From: Puerhibacterium puerhi | Lineage (GTDB): Bacteria; Actinomycetota; Actinomycetes; Actinomycetales; Cellulomonadaceae | NCBI RefSeq assembly: GCF_009846865.1 | Contig: NZ_WUWN01000009.1 | Span: forward strand, 45,279-109,278 | Direction of reading: 5' to 3' | Length of the DNA: 64,000 nucleotides | Shown here: piece by piece, positions 16,743-24,205 of the stretch | Layout of the letters: every line of letters starts with the position of its first letter | Numbering within the stretch: the first letter of the stretch is position 1 | Position numbers and translations under genes: made by a program | Notes under the pieces: generated by a model | Told to the model about the DNA's origin: nothing | Seen by the model: the letters and a program-made list of their open reading frames with translations, nothing else | The model's database searches: none

Positions 16743-17243
16743 CTCGCGCCCCTTCGTCCCCGTCCGGCCGCCCGGATCCCGAATGCTCTCTGCGCCCCCA
16801 CCGTGCGCCGGGGCCCGGTTCCCGTCCTCACCCGCGCGGGGTGAGGACCCGCGCGCGCCGCCGCCGCCTCCGCCGCCGCCTCCGTCGTCGACGACGCTGT
16901 CCATCAGCGCGAGCACCTCGGACAGGTCGACGTCGCGCACGGTGTACGACGACGTCTCGGCCGCCTCGGAACGGCTGATGCTGCCGAGCATCGCGCGCAG
17001 CACGATCCCCACGGGTCCGTGCACGGTCACCTCCACGTCCGGCCGGCCGCCCGCCGGGACCGTTCGCAGCTCGCGCAGCTCGAGGCCGAGCGCCGCCAGA
17101 CGCTGCAGCACCCCGTACAGCGCGGACTGGTCCCGCACCGCGAGCTCGAGGACGGTGCAGGTGGTCGAGCGGCGGACGCCCAACTCGCTCAGATCCGTGC
17201 CCTGGCGGACCGCTCCCACGACGGTCAGCTCGACCTGCGTCAT
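16302..17243 (-). CDS. long ORF: small ACT-like N-terminal protein read in frame into a DUF6325 protein
   Basis: One open frame of 313 codons with two unrelated parts. Residues 1-115 (from ATG 17243) form a compact alpha/beta unit with VLELAVRDQSALYGVLQRLAALGLELRELR, like the small ACT-type proteins often found beside LAL regulators (similarity judged by eye). Residues ~116-167 are low-complexity (a run of nine glycines, then Ser/Arg/Gly). Residues 168-313 are DUF6325. The 'linker' DNA carries a perfect operator plus correctly spaced -10 box (site 2), and the DUF6325 ATG at 16742 has an AAGGGG ribosome site. The frame may therefore be two genes whose spacer happens to lack a stop codon, not a true fusion. 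The upstream part has its own site 3 promoter. Confidence 0.6.
   Translation of the reverse strand: MTQVELTVVGAVRQGTDLSELGVRRSTTCTVLELAVRDQSALYGVLQRLAALGLELRELRTVPAGGRPDVEVTVHGPVGIVLRAMLGSISRSEAAETSSYTVRDVDLSEVLALMDSVVDDGGGGGGGGGARGSSPRAGEDGNRAPAHGGGAESIRDPGGRTGTKGREMDRTIDEMGPVDYLVVEFPENKLNGEALPLLVDLVDRGIIRLLDLAFVEKAADGTVAGIELHDLDVDGDFDLAVFDGASSGILAEDDLQEAGATLQPGSAAGVLVYENVWAAPFAAALRRGGGMIAASGRIPVPSLVAALDAAEGH
16800..16844 (-). promoter_or_regulatory. LAL-type operator and -10 box for DUF6325-SHOCT operon (site 2)
   Basis: Perfect TCACCC-N5-GGGTGA palindrome at 16828-16844, then on the minus strand CACGGT at 16805-16800, exactly 22 nt downstream. Confidence 0.7.
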
Positions 17244-17308
17244 CCGGACCACCCCGCCGTCATCGGTCCCGCGAGGACGCGCGGCCGACAGCCGCGCGCA
17301 CGCCGTCC

Positions 17309-17353
17309 AGCGTGCGCGCGTCGTCGCGCGGGGGGATCACCCGGCGGGGGTGG
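17309..17353 (-). promoter_or_regulatory. LAL-type operator and -10 box for the ACT-like ORF (site 3)
   Basis: Read on the minus strand CCACCC-N5-GGGTGA (17353-17337, one mismatch), then CACGCT at 17314-17309, exactly 22 nt downstream. The operator overlaps the last codon and stop of the lipoprotein gene. Confidence 0.6.
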
Positions 17354-17843
17354 CGCCGCAGTACGTCTTCATGGCCCGCGTCACCCCCGCCCAGCTCTGG
17401 CGCACCTCGGCCAGGGACTCCTCGGCGGTCGCGCGCGCGTCGGCTGCGCCGGATCGCAGCGCGGCGCCGTAGTCGCGCAGCCGCGCCTCCAGGTCCTCGA
17501 TCGCCGCGCTGGCCCGGTCGGCGGCCGTGTCGTCGTCCTGCTGCTGGGCCTCGGCGTCGAGCCGGTCGAGCTGGTCGAGAACCGACTGCACGGCGATGAT
17601 CTCCACCTGGCCGCCGGCGCTGGGCGTGCCCGCGCTCGGCGGCGCGCTCGGCACGCGCGACGACAGGCTGTCCGGTCCGCCCGCGAGCAGCTGCTCGACC
17701 TGCACGGCGACCGCGTCGTAGCGCACGCACGGGCCCGACCCGCCGGCCTGCGAGCAGGCGCCGAGCGCCAGGGCCGCGGTCACGGCGGCGACGGCGGCGC
17801 CCCGACGTCGCCGGGTGGCTCCGGCCCCGCTCGACACGTCCAT
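17337..17843 (-). CDS. putative lipoprotein, unknown function
   Basis: 168 residues with a twin-arginine-free basic N-terminus (RRRR), a hydrophobic stretch AAVAAVTAALALGAC and a lipobox LGAC with the lipidated Cys at residue 30. The mature part is helical and acidic (LDQLDRLDAEAQQQDDDTAADRASAAIEDLEARL) with a Cys near the start and one near the end (CVRYD, YCGATPAG), possibly a disulfide. No domain recognised. GGGAG lies 9 bases before the ATG. It is divergent from the LAL regulator across operator site 4, with TACCGT (17955-17950) at the same 22-nt spacing, so it is likely co-controlled. Confidence 0.78.
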   Translation of the reverse strand: MDVSSGAGATRRRRGAAVAAVTAALALGACSQAGGSGPCVRYDAVAVQVEQLLAGGPDSLSSRVPSAPPSAGTPSAGGQVEIIAVQSVLDQLDRLDAEAQQQDDDTAADRASAAIEDLEARLRDYGAALRSGAADARATAEESLAEVRQSWAGVTRAMKTYCGATPAG

Positions 17844-17949
17844 CCGCGGACTCCCGTCCTGCTGCCGTCCCGTCGTCGCCCTCGCCTCGCCCTCGCCGGC
17901 GCCCGCGCCGTCGTCGTCGCCGTCGCTGTCGTCGGCGCGCGCCGCCGCC

Positions 17950-18023
17950 ACGGTACGAGCGGCCGGGCGTTCGTGTGTCACCCGACCTGGGTGATCGCCG
18001 GCGGGCAGCGGCGCTCGTACTCT
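17950..18023. promoter_or_regulatory. central LAL-type operator with divergent -10 boxes (site 4)
   Basis: Perfect TCACCC-N5-GGGTGA at 17978-17994. On the minus strand TACCGT (17955-17950) lies 22 nt away and faces the lipoprotein. On the plus strand TACTCT (18018-18023) lies 23 nt away and 6 nt before the regulator ATG. One operator therefore appears to drive both genes, implying autoregulation of the regulator. Confidence 0.72.
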
Positions 18024-18029
18024 CGTCGT

Positions 18030-20753
18030 ATGGTCTCGGTCCGAGCGGGTGCCGAGCCGTGGCTCCGCGTGCGAGCCCCGGCCGCCGTGGGGCCGACGCG
18101 CGCCCGCACGAGCGTCCCCGTGCTTCCGCGCGCGCTGGTCCGCCGGCCCCGCCTCGAGGCGTCGCTCGACACCGCCGTCGAGCGACGGCTCACCCTGGTC
18201 TCGGCGGGACCGGGCTGGGGCAAGACGACGACGGTCGCCGCGTGGGCCCGGACGCGTGCGGGGCGCGTCGCGTGGGTCACTCTCGAGCCCTACGACGACA
18301 CCCCGACGACGCTGTGGGCGGACGTCCTGGCGGCGGTGCGCGGTACCGGCGTCGCACCGCCGGGACACCCGCTGGACGCCGTCCAGATCCCCGCCCGGTT
18401 CACCTCCGACCTGCTGCGCCGGCTGCTCTTCGCGGTCGACATGCTGCCCGCGCCCGTGGTGCTGGTGCTCGACGACTTCCACCACGTCGCCGACCCGGAG
18501 GTGCTCGAGAGCATCGACGACCTGCTGCGCTACCCGCTGCCGCTGCACCTGGTCGTGCTGACCCGCCTCGACCCGATGCTGAGCCTGCAGCGGCTGCGCG
18601 GCCGGGGCGAGGTGGTCGAGCTCGGCGCCGGCGACCTGGCCTTCGACGAGTCGGACGTGGCGTCCCTCGGGGCGCTGGAGGGCCGCCGCCTCGCGCCCGC
18701 GCAGGTCGACCGGCTCCTGGCCGACACCGGCGGGTGGCCCGTCGGCGTCCGGCTGCGGGTGGAGGCGCCCACCGGACCGGCGGGCAGGGCGCGGGCGGAG
18801 CGGTCGGCGGCGGAGTTCCTGCTCACCGAGGTGCTCGACCGGCTCGATCGTGCGCAGCGGCAGTTCCTGCTGCGCACGTCGGTGGCGGCGGACGTCTGCG
18901 CGGAGCTCGCGGCGGTGCTCGACCCCGGCGCGCCGGCCGCGCGCCTGCTGCTCGAGCTGGCCGCGTCCAACGGGTTCGTGACGGCGCTGGACGCGCAAGG
19001 GACCTGGTACCGGTACCACCCGCTGCTGCGCGAGATGCTCCGCCACGAGCTGCAGCTGGAGGACCCGGGGCACCTCCAGGAGGCCCACCGGGCCGCCGCC
19101 CGGTGGTTCGCCCGGCACGGTGAGCCGCTGCGCGCGCTGGAGCACGCCGTCGACTCCGGCGACTGGTCGTTGGTGGGCGACGTGGTCGTCGACGCGGCAG
19201 CGGCCCACCTCGTCGGGCCTCGCCGACCGGCGCTCGCCGCAGCGCTGGCGCGTGTGCCGTTCGCTACCCTCGACCCCGACCCGTCCTTGCACCTGTGTGC
19301 CGCGGTTCTGGCCCTGGCCACCGACCGGTTCGACGCCGCGGAGCAGCACATCGCGCGTGGTCGCGCGTTGCTCGCCGCGGACGCCGAGGGCGCCGAGACA
19401 CCGGCGGCGGTCCTGCTCGAGGTGCTGGACGCCGCGGCGGCCCGCGTCCGCGGCGACGTACGCCGCCTGGCGGCGGCGGGCGCGGCTGCCGTCGCCGCGG
19501 CGGACCGCGCGCCGTTCCCGTTCCTCGCCCTGGAGACGTACCGGAGCCTCGGCCGCGAGGACGAGCGTGCCGGCCTCGCGTGGTGCGGCGTCGACCCGCC
19601 GGCTCCGCTGCCGGGGGACGTGCGTGCGCTCTCGGCGGCTGACCCCACGTACGGCGGCGAGGTCGACCCTCAGGGGCCGGCGGACGTCGCCGACGGCGAT
19701 CTGCGCGCCGCCCGGGAGCTCGTCGGGCTCGGGGCGCGGTCCGCGGCCGCCCTGCAGGCGGTCGCCTCGGGGCGGCCGTCGCAGGGCGAGCGCCTGGCGC
19801 GCGCCGTGCTCGAGGAGGCGTCGGCCAGGGGCTGGGCGGCGCACGTGCAGACGCGCGGAGCGCACGCGGCGCTCGGGTGGGCGGAGCTCCTGCGAGCCGA
19901 CGACGCTGCGGCGGCAGGCCGGCTGGTGCACGCGCTGACCGTACGCTCAGGCGGGTGCGAGCCCGCGTCGGAGGCGGCGGTGCACCTCCTCCAGGCGCTC
20001 CTGGCGGCGTCGCACGGGCACTCCCAGGGCGCGCGCCGCTCGCTCGCGGAGTGCGATCGTGTGCTCGGGGCGGTCGCGCTGCCGCCCCTGCTCGCCGACC
20101 TGCGGGCGCGCGTCGAGACGGAGCTGGCGGTGCTCGACAGCGGCGGACCGCGCGACGTGGCGGCAGCCGACGGCACGCGGTGCTCCCCGCAGGTCGCCGA
20201 CGTGAGCCGCGCCCGGGTCCTGCTCGCCACGGGGCGTGCGGGCGCGGCGGCACGGTCCGTCGCGGGCGTGCCGGGCGGGCGGGAGGGTGAGCTCGACGCG
20301 CTGACCCGGGTCGAGGCTCTGCTGGTGGAGGCGTCCGCGCTCGGGCGCGCGGGCACGCGCCGGGCGGACCGGGCGGTCGAGCGGGCTCTGGACACGGCGG
20401 AGCCCGAGGAGCTGGCCCTGCCCTTCCTGACCGTGGCGACCGCGGACCTGCGGCCCGTCGTCGCTGGCGCGGTCGCCCACCGGCCCGGCCCCCTCGCCCG
20501 GACGCTCCGTGAACGGCTGCCGGTCGCCGTGGACCGCCCCGGCCCAGACTCGCTCGTCGAGCCCCTGACCGAGCGCGAGCTCGCCATCCTCGCGGTGCTG
20601 CCGACCATGGAGAGCAACGTCGAGATCGCGGAGGACTTCGTGGTCTCCGTCAACACCGTCAAGGCGCACCTGAAGGCGCTCTACCGCAAGCTGGGCGTCG
20701 CCAGCCGCCGGGACGCGGTGCGCCGGGGCCGGGAGCTCGGCCTCATCCGCTGA
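18030..20753 (+). CDS. large ATP-binding LuxR family regulator (LAL / MalT-like)
   Basis: 907 residues, typical LAL size. The N-terminal STAND-type NTPase has Walker A GPGWGKTT (60-67) and Walker B LVLDDFHH (145-152). Next come a winged-helix-like region with RYHPLLREML and a long helical TPR-like sensor region. The C-terminal LuxR helix-turn-helix is at about 845-907 (TERELAILAVLPTMESNVEIAEDFVVSVNTVKAHL, shown only in part). Such proteins oligomerise with ATP and an inducer and activate promoters; the inducer is unknown. The ATG at 18030 is 6 nt after TACTCT, so the mRNA is probably leaderless. It sits in the centre of the genes bearing the shared palindrome and is the obvious candidate to bind it (inference). 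Confidence 0.93.
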   Translation: MVSVRAGAEPWLRVRAPAAVGPTRARTSVPVLPRALVRRPRLEASLDTAVERRLTLVSAGPGWGKTTTVAAWARTRAGRVAWVTLEPYDDTPTTLWADVLAAVRGTGVAPPGHPLDAVQIPARFTSDLLRRLLFAVDMLPAPVVLVLDDFHHVADPEVLESIDDLLRYPLPLHLVVLTRLDPMLSLQRLRGRGEVVELGAGDLAFDESDVASLGALEGRRLAPAQVDRLLADTGGWPVGVRLRVEAPTGPAGRARAERSAAEFLLTEVLDRLDRAQRQFLLRTSVAADVCAELAAVLDPGAPAARLLLELAASNGFVTALDAQGTWYRYHPLLREMLRHELQLEDPGHLQEAHRAAARWFARHGEPLRALEHAVDSGDWSLVGDVVVDAAAAHLVGPRRPALAAALARVPFATLDPDPSLHLCAAVLALATDRFDAAEQHIARGRALLAADAEGAETPAAVLLEVLDAAAARVRGDVRRLAAAGAAAVAAADRAPFPFLALETYRSLGREDERAGLAWCGVDPPAPLPGDVRALSAADPTYGGEVDPQGPADVADGDLRAARELVGLGARSAAALQAVASGRPSQGERLARAVLEEASARGWAAHVQTRGAHAALGWAELLRADDAAAAGRLVHALTVRSGGCEPASEAAVHLLQALLAASHGHSQGARRSLAECDRVLGAVALPPLLADLRARVETELAVLDSGGPRDVAAADGTRCSPQVADVSRARVLLATGRAGAAARSVAGVPGGREGELDALTRVEALLVEASALGRAGTRRADRAVERALDTAEPEELALPFLTVATADLRPVVAGAVAHRPGPLARTLRERLPVAVDRPGPDSLVEPLTERELAILAVLPTMESNVEIAEDFVVSVNTVKAHLKALYRKLGVASRRDAVRRGRELGLIR

Positions 20754-20760
20754 CGCCCTC

Positions 20761-20782
20761 GAGCTGCCGTCGAGCTGCCGTC
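20761..20782 (+). repeat. 11-bp direct repeat x2 between regulator and ATPase genes
   Basis: GAGCTGCCGTC occurs at 20761-20771 and again at 20772-20782 in the 46-base gap between the convergent stop codons. No convincing terminator hairpin is present here. Confidence 0.7.
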
Positions 20783-20799
20783 GAGCCCGACAGGCAGGC

Positions 20800-23580
20800 T
20801 CAGCGCCGTCGCCCGACGCGCCGCAGCACCAGCTTGCCGAGCTCGACCAGCAGCAGAAACGCCAGCGCGACCAGCGCGCACACCCCCCACTGGCGGCCGT
20901 CCAGGGCCACCGTGCCGAAGACCCGCTGCAGGCCGTCGAGGGTCGAGACGAGGAAGGTCAGCGCCAGCACGACCACGACGAGCAGCACGAACCGGCCGTT
21001 CGCCAGCGTCTCGTGCGACAGGATGCTCGCGTGCGGGTCGCGCCACTCGAGGGCGGCGACCACCTGCATCAGCGACATGGCGGTCAGACCCATGGTGGTC
21101 GCCACCGCCAGGTCCGCGCGGCCGGCGCCCCACGCGACGGCGAGCAGCACGCCGGTCGCCACGAGCAGCCCGCCCACGCCGAGGCGCACGGCCAGGGCGC
21201 GGCCGATCACCGGGGCCGACGGCGGCCGCGGGCGGCGGCGCATGAGCCCCGGCGTGGGCGCGTCGAAGCCGAGGCCCGCCGCCAGCGGCACGTCGACGGC
21301 GAAGTTCACCCAGAGGATCTGCAGCGGGGTCAGGGGCGTGCCGCCCGCGACGGTGAAGATGCCGGCGCCGACGAACGTGAGGATGAACCCGACCAGGACG
21401 ACCATCTGGAACCGGATGTACTTCATGAGGTTGTCGTAGAGCCCGCGGCCGCCCTCGACGGCGGTGACGATCGTCGCGAAGTCGTCGTCGGTGATGATCA
21501 TCTCGGCGGCGTCCTTGGTGACCTCCGTGCCGGTGATGCCCATCGCCACCCCGATGTCGGCCCGGGCCAGCGCGGGCGCGTCGTTGACGCCGTCGCCCGT
21601 CATCGCCACCACGGCGCCCTGGCGCTTGAGCACCTCGACCAGCCGCACCTTGTCCTCGGGGGCCACGCGCGCCACCACGCCGATCCCGCCGACCTCGGCG
21701 CCGAGCTCGACGTCGGACATGGCCCGGAACTGGGCGCCGGTGATCGCGCGCCCCTCGATGCCGAGCTGGCGCGCGATCGCCGCCGCCGTCGTGACGTGGT
21801 CGCCGGTGATCATCCGGACCCGGATCCCCGCGGTGCGGCACGCGGCGATCGCGTCGCGCGCCTCGCGGCGGGGCGGGTCCACGATGCCGACGAGGGCCAG
21901 GAGCTCCAGGTCGTCGAGAGCGTCGAGCAGGTCGCCGGCCAGGTCGGCCTCGGTCACGTCGCGGCGCGCCACCGCCAGCACGCGCATGCCCTCGCGGGCC
22001 AGCGCGTCGTTCTCCCGGGCCACGAGCGTGCGGGCGGCGTCGTCGAGCGCCACGGTGCTGCCGTCCGCCGCGAGGTAGCGGCTCGAGCGGGCCAGCAGCA
22101 CGTCGGGGGCGCCCTTGACGTAGCAGCGCAGCACCCCGTCGATCTCGTGGACCGTCGCCATGAGCTTGTAGGCGGCGTCGAACGGCACCTCCGCCAGGCG
22201 CGGGTGCTCCCGGCGCGTCTGCTCGACGTCGAGGCCCGCCTTCGCGGCCAGCACCACCAGCGCGCCCTCAGTCGGGTCGCCGAGGCACTCCCCGTCGCGC
22301 ACCACGGCGTCGCTCGCCAGGGCCATCGGCAGGGCGAAGGGCTCGAGGGCGATGTCGCCCGCGCCGGCCGCGGCCAGCACGCGGCCCGCCGTCGAGTAGC
22401 CCTCGCCGTCGACGGTGAACCGCCGCCCGGCGAGCACGAGGCGCCGGGCGGTCATCTGGTTGAGGGTGAGGGTGCCGGTCTTGTCCGAGCAGATCGCCGA
22501 CGTCGAGCCCAGCGTCTCCACCGACCTCAGGCGCTTGACGATCGCCCCGGAGTCGGCGAGCCGGCGCGTGCCCACGGACAGCAGCATCGTCACCACGGCC
22601 GGCAGGCCGGTGGGTATCGACGCGATCGCGAGGCTGACGGCCACGACGAAGAGGCTGTCGAAGGCCTCGCCGCGCAGCAGCCCGAGCCCGATCACCACGA
22701 CCAGGGCGATGCCGGCCATCGACGTGATGAGCACGGTGATGCGGTCGAGCTGGCGGGTCAGCGGCGTGGTGTCGCGCTCGACGCTGCCGAGCATCCCGGA
22801 GATCCGGCCCACCTCGGTGGCCATCCCGGTGGCGGTGACCACCATCTCGCCGCGTCCGCGCGTCACCTGCGAGTTCATGTACGCGATGTCGGTGCGGTCC
22901 CCGAGCGCGGCGTCGGCCCGCGCTACAGGCTCGGCGGTCTTGGCCACCGGGGTGCTCTCGCCCGTCAGCCCCGCCTCCTCGATCTCGAGGGACGCGGCCA
23001 CCAGCAGGCGACCGTCCGCCGGCACCTTGTCGCCCGCCTCGAACCCGACCACGTCGCCCGGCACGAGCTCCTCGGCCGGCACCTGCTGCTGGCGGCCGTC
23101 GCGGCGCACGGTGGCGGTCATGACGAGCATCTGGCGCAGCGCCGCGACGCTCTGCGCCGCCTTGCCCTCCTGGTGCAGGCCGATGAGCGCGTTGACCAGG
23201 GTCAGGGCCACCAGCACCACGCCCGTGCCGACGTCGCCGAGCGCCAGGAAGCTGACCAGGGCGGCGCCCAGCAGGACCAGCTGCATGAGGTCGCGGTACT
23301 GCCGGACGAACGCCTGCCAGGGCCGCTCCCCGCGCACCTGAGCCAGGGCGTTCGGACCGTAGTGAGCGCGCCGCCCGACCACCTCGTAGGACGTCAGCCC
23401 CACCGCCGGGTCGACGCCGAGGTCCGCGCACACCGCGCCGGCCGGCGCGGTGTGCCAGGCGGCAGCCGCCGGTTGCGTGCCGGTCGGCGTGGCGGGTGGT
23501 GCACCGGCCGGCACGCCCCGGCCGGCAGGTCCGGTCGTGGGACCCGAGGAGACCGGGCCCGGCGTGTGCGCAGGAGTCAT
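20800..23580 (-). CDS. cation-translocating P-type ATPase (P2-like)
   Basis: 926 residues. All P-type ATPase marks are present: actuator TGES (206-209), phosphorylation motif DKTGT (D366), KGAPD in the nucleotide domain, and MVTGDH-like MITGDH and TGDGVNDAPAL in the hinge. An N-terminal cation-ATPase domain precedes the first helix pair. In helix 4 the ion-site motif is PTGLP (323-327) instead of PEGLP of Ca2+ pumps; helix 6 has NFAVDVPLA. The family includes Ca2+, Na+ and H+ pumps, so the ion is uncertain. The first ~45 residues are Pro/Ala/Gly-rich. ATG 23580 has GGGAGG 9 bases upstream. Controlled by operator site 5. Confidence 0.92.
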   Translation of the reverse strand: MTPAHTPGPVSSGPTTGPAGRGVPAGAPPATPTGTQPAAAAWHTAPAGAVCADLGVDPAVGLTSYEVVGRRAHYGPNALAQVRGERPWQAFVRQYRDLMQLVLLGAALVSFLALGDVGTGVVLVALTLVNALIGLHQEGKAAQSVAALRQMLVMTATVRRDGRQQQVPAEELVPGDVVGFEAGDKVPADGRLLVAASLEIEEAGLTGESTPVAKTAEPVARADAALGDRTDIAYMNSQVTRGRGEMVVTATGMATEVGRISGMLGSVERDTTPLTRQLDRITVLITSMAGIALVVVIGLGLLRGEAFDSLFVVAVSLAIASIPTGLPAVVTMLLSVGTRRLADSGAIVKRLRSVETLGSTSAICSDKTGTLTLNQMTARRLVLAGRRFTVDGEGYSTAGRVLAAAGAGDIALEPFALPMALASDAVVRDGECLGDPTEGALVVLAAKAGLDVEQTRREHPRLAEVPFDAAYKLMATVHEIDGVLRCYVKGAPDVLLARSSRYLAADGSTVALDDAARTLVARENDALAREGMRVLAVARRDVTEADLAGDLLDALDDLELLALVGIVDPPRREARDAIAACRTAGIRVRMITGDHVTTAAAIARQLGIEGRAITGAQFRAMSDVELGAEVGGIGVVARVAPEDKVRLVEVLKRQGAVVAMTGDGVNDAPALARADIGVAMGITGTEVTKDAAEMIITDDDFATIVTAVEGGRGLYDNLMKYIRFQMVVLVGFILTFVGAGIFTVAGGTPLTPLQILWVNFAVDVPLAAGLGFDAPTPGLMRRRPRPPSAPVIGRALAVRLGVGGLLVATGVLLAVAWGAGRADLAVATTMGLTAMSLMQVVAALEWRDPHASILSHETLANGRFVLLVVVVLALTFLVSTLDGLQRVFGTVALDGRQWGVCALVALAFLLLVELGKLVLRRVGRRR

Positions 23581-23608
23581 CACGGCCTCCCTCGGCGGTC
23601 TCCGACCC

Positions 23609-23653
23609 ACGGTCACAGGAGCCCCGGTGGCTCGGCTCACCCACCCAGGGTGA
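23609..23653 (-). promoter_or_regulatory. LAL-type operator and -10 box for the P-type ATPase (site 5)
   Basis: Perfect TCACCC-N5-GGGTGA at 23637-23653, then on the minus strand GACCGT at 23614-23609, exactly 22 nt away. Leader of about 20 nt. Confidence 0.68.
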
Positions 23654-23687
23654 CCTCGGCCCACCCGTCGCGGCGCAGCCCGGGGGA

Positions 23688-23732
23688 CTACCCGGGACGG
23701 GTGAGGCCCGGCCCGCGGCGCCTGCCCACAGT
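23688..23732 (+). promoter_or_regulatory. LAL-type operator and -10 box for the PLDc_N/SHOCT gene (site 6)
   Basis: CTACCC-N5-GGGTGA at 23688-23704 (right half perfect), then CACAGT at 23727-23732, exactly 22 nt downstream. Only 34 bp separate sites 5 and 6, which face opposite directions. Confidence 0.65.
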
Positions 23733-23776
23733 GGTGTCGGCCGCGGGCGTTCGCGGCCCTGACTCGAGGAGCGCCC

Positions 23777-24160
23777 ATGGACACCTTCTGGGACTGGTTC
23801 TGGCTCATGGTCTGGTGGTTCTGCTTCATCGCGTACCTCATCCTGCTGTTCCACATCGTCGCCGACCTGTTCCGGGACCGGGGGCTCAACGGCTGGCTCA
23901 AGGCGCTGTGGATCGTCGCCCTGATCGTGCTGCCGTTCCTCGCAGCGCTCGTCTACGTCATCGGTCGGGGCAAGGGGATGGCAGACCGCAGCGCGGAGGC
24001 CGCCGTGCAGGCGAAGCAGGCGACGGACGAGTACATCCGGCAGGCGGCCGGCAGCGGCCGCTCGGCGGCGGACGACATCGCGCAGGCCAAGGCCCTGTAC
24101 GACGCCGGCGTGGTCGACGAGCGGGAGTACGCCCGCCTCAAGGAGAAGGCGCTGACCTGA
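23777..24160 (+). CDS. PLD-nuclease N-terminal domain (PLDc_N) protein with SHOCT tail
   Basis: 127 residues. Two transmembrane helices (about 5-30 and 40-62) with the aromatic-rich start MDTFWDWFWLMVWWFCFIAY and VLPFLAALVYVIGRGKGMA, the PLDc_N pattern, then a charged region and a C-terminal SHOCT motif (DIAQAKALYDAGVVDEREYARLKEKAL). PLDc_N is a membrane anchor, not the catalytic phospholipase D part. The ATG is preceded by GAGGAG. First gene of a likely operon with the 480-residue membrane protein; promoter site 6. Confidence 0.88.
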   Translation: MDTFWDWFWLMVWWFCFIAYLILLFHIVADLFRDRGLNGWLKALWIVALIVLPFLAALVYVIGRGKGMADRSAEAAVQAKQATDEYIRQAAGSGRSAADDIAQAKALYDAGVVDEREYARLKEKALT

Positions 24161-24205
24161 GGCCCGCCGCCCCGCACGGGGCACCGACCGCATCGGGAGG
24201 ACGCC

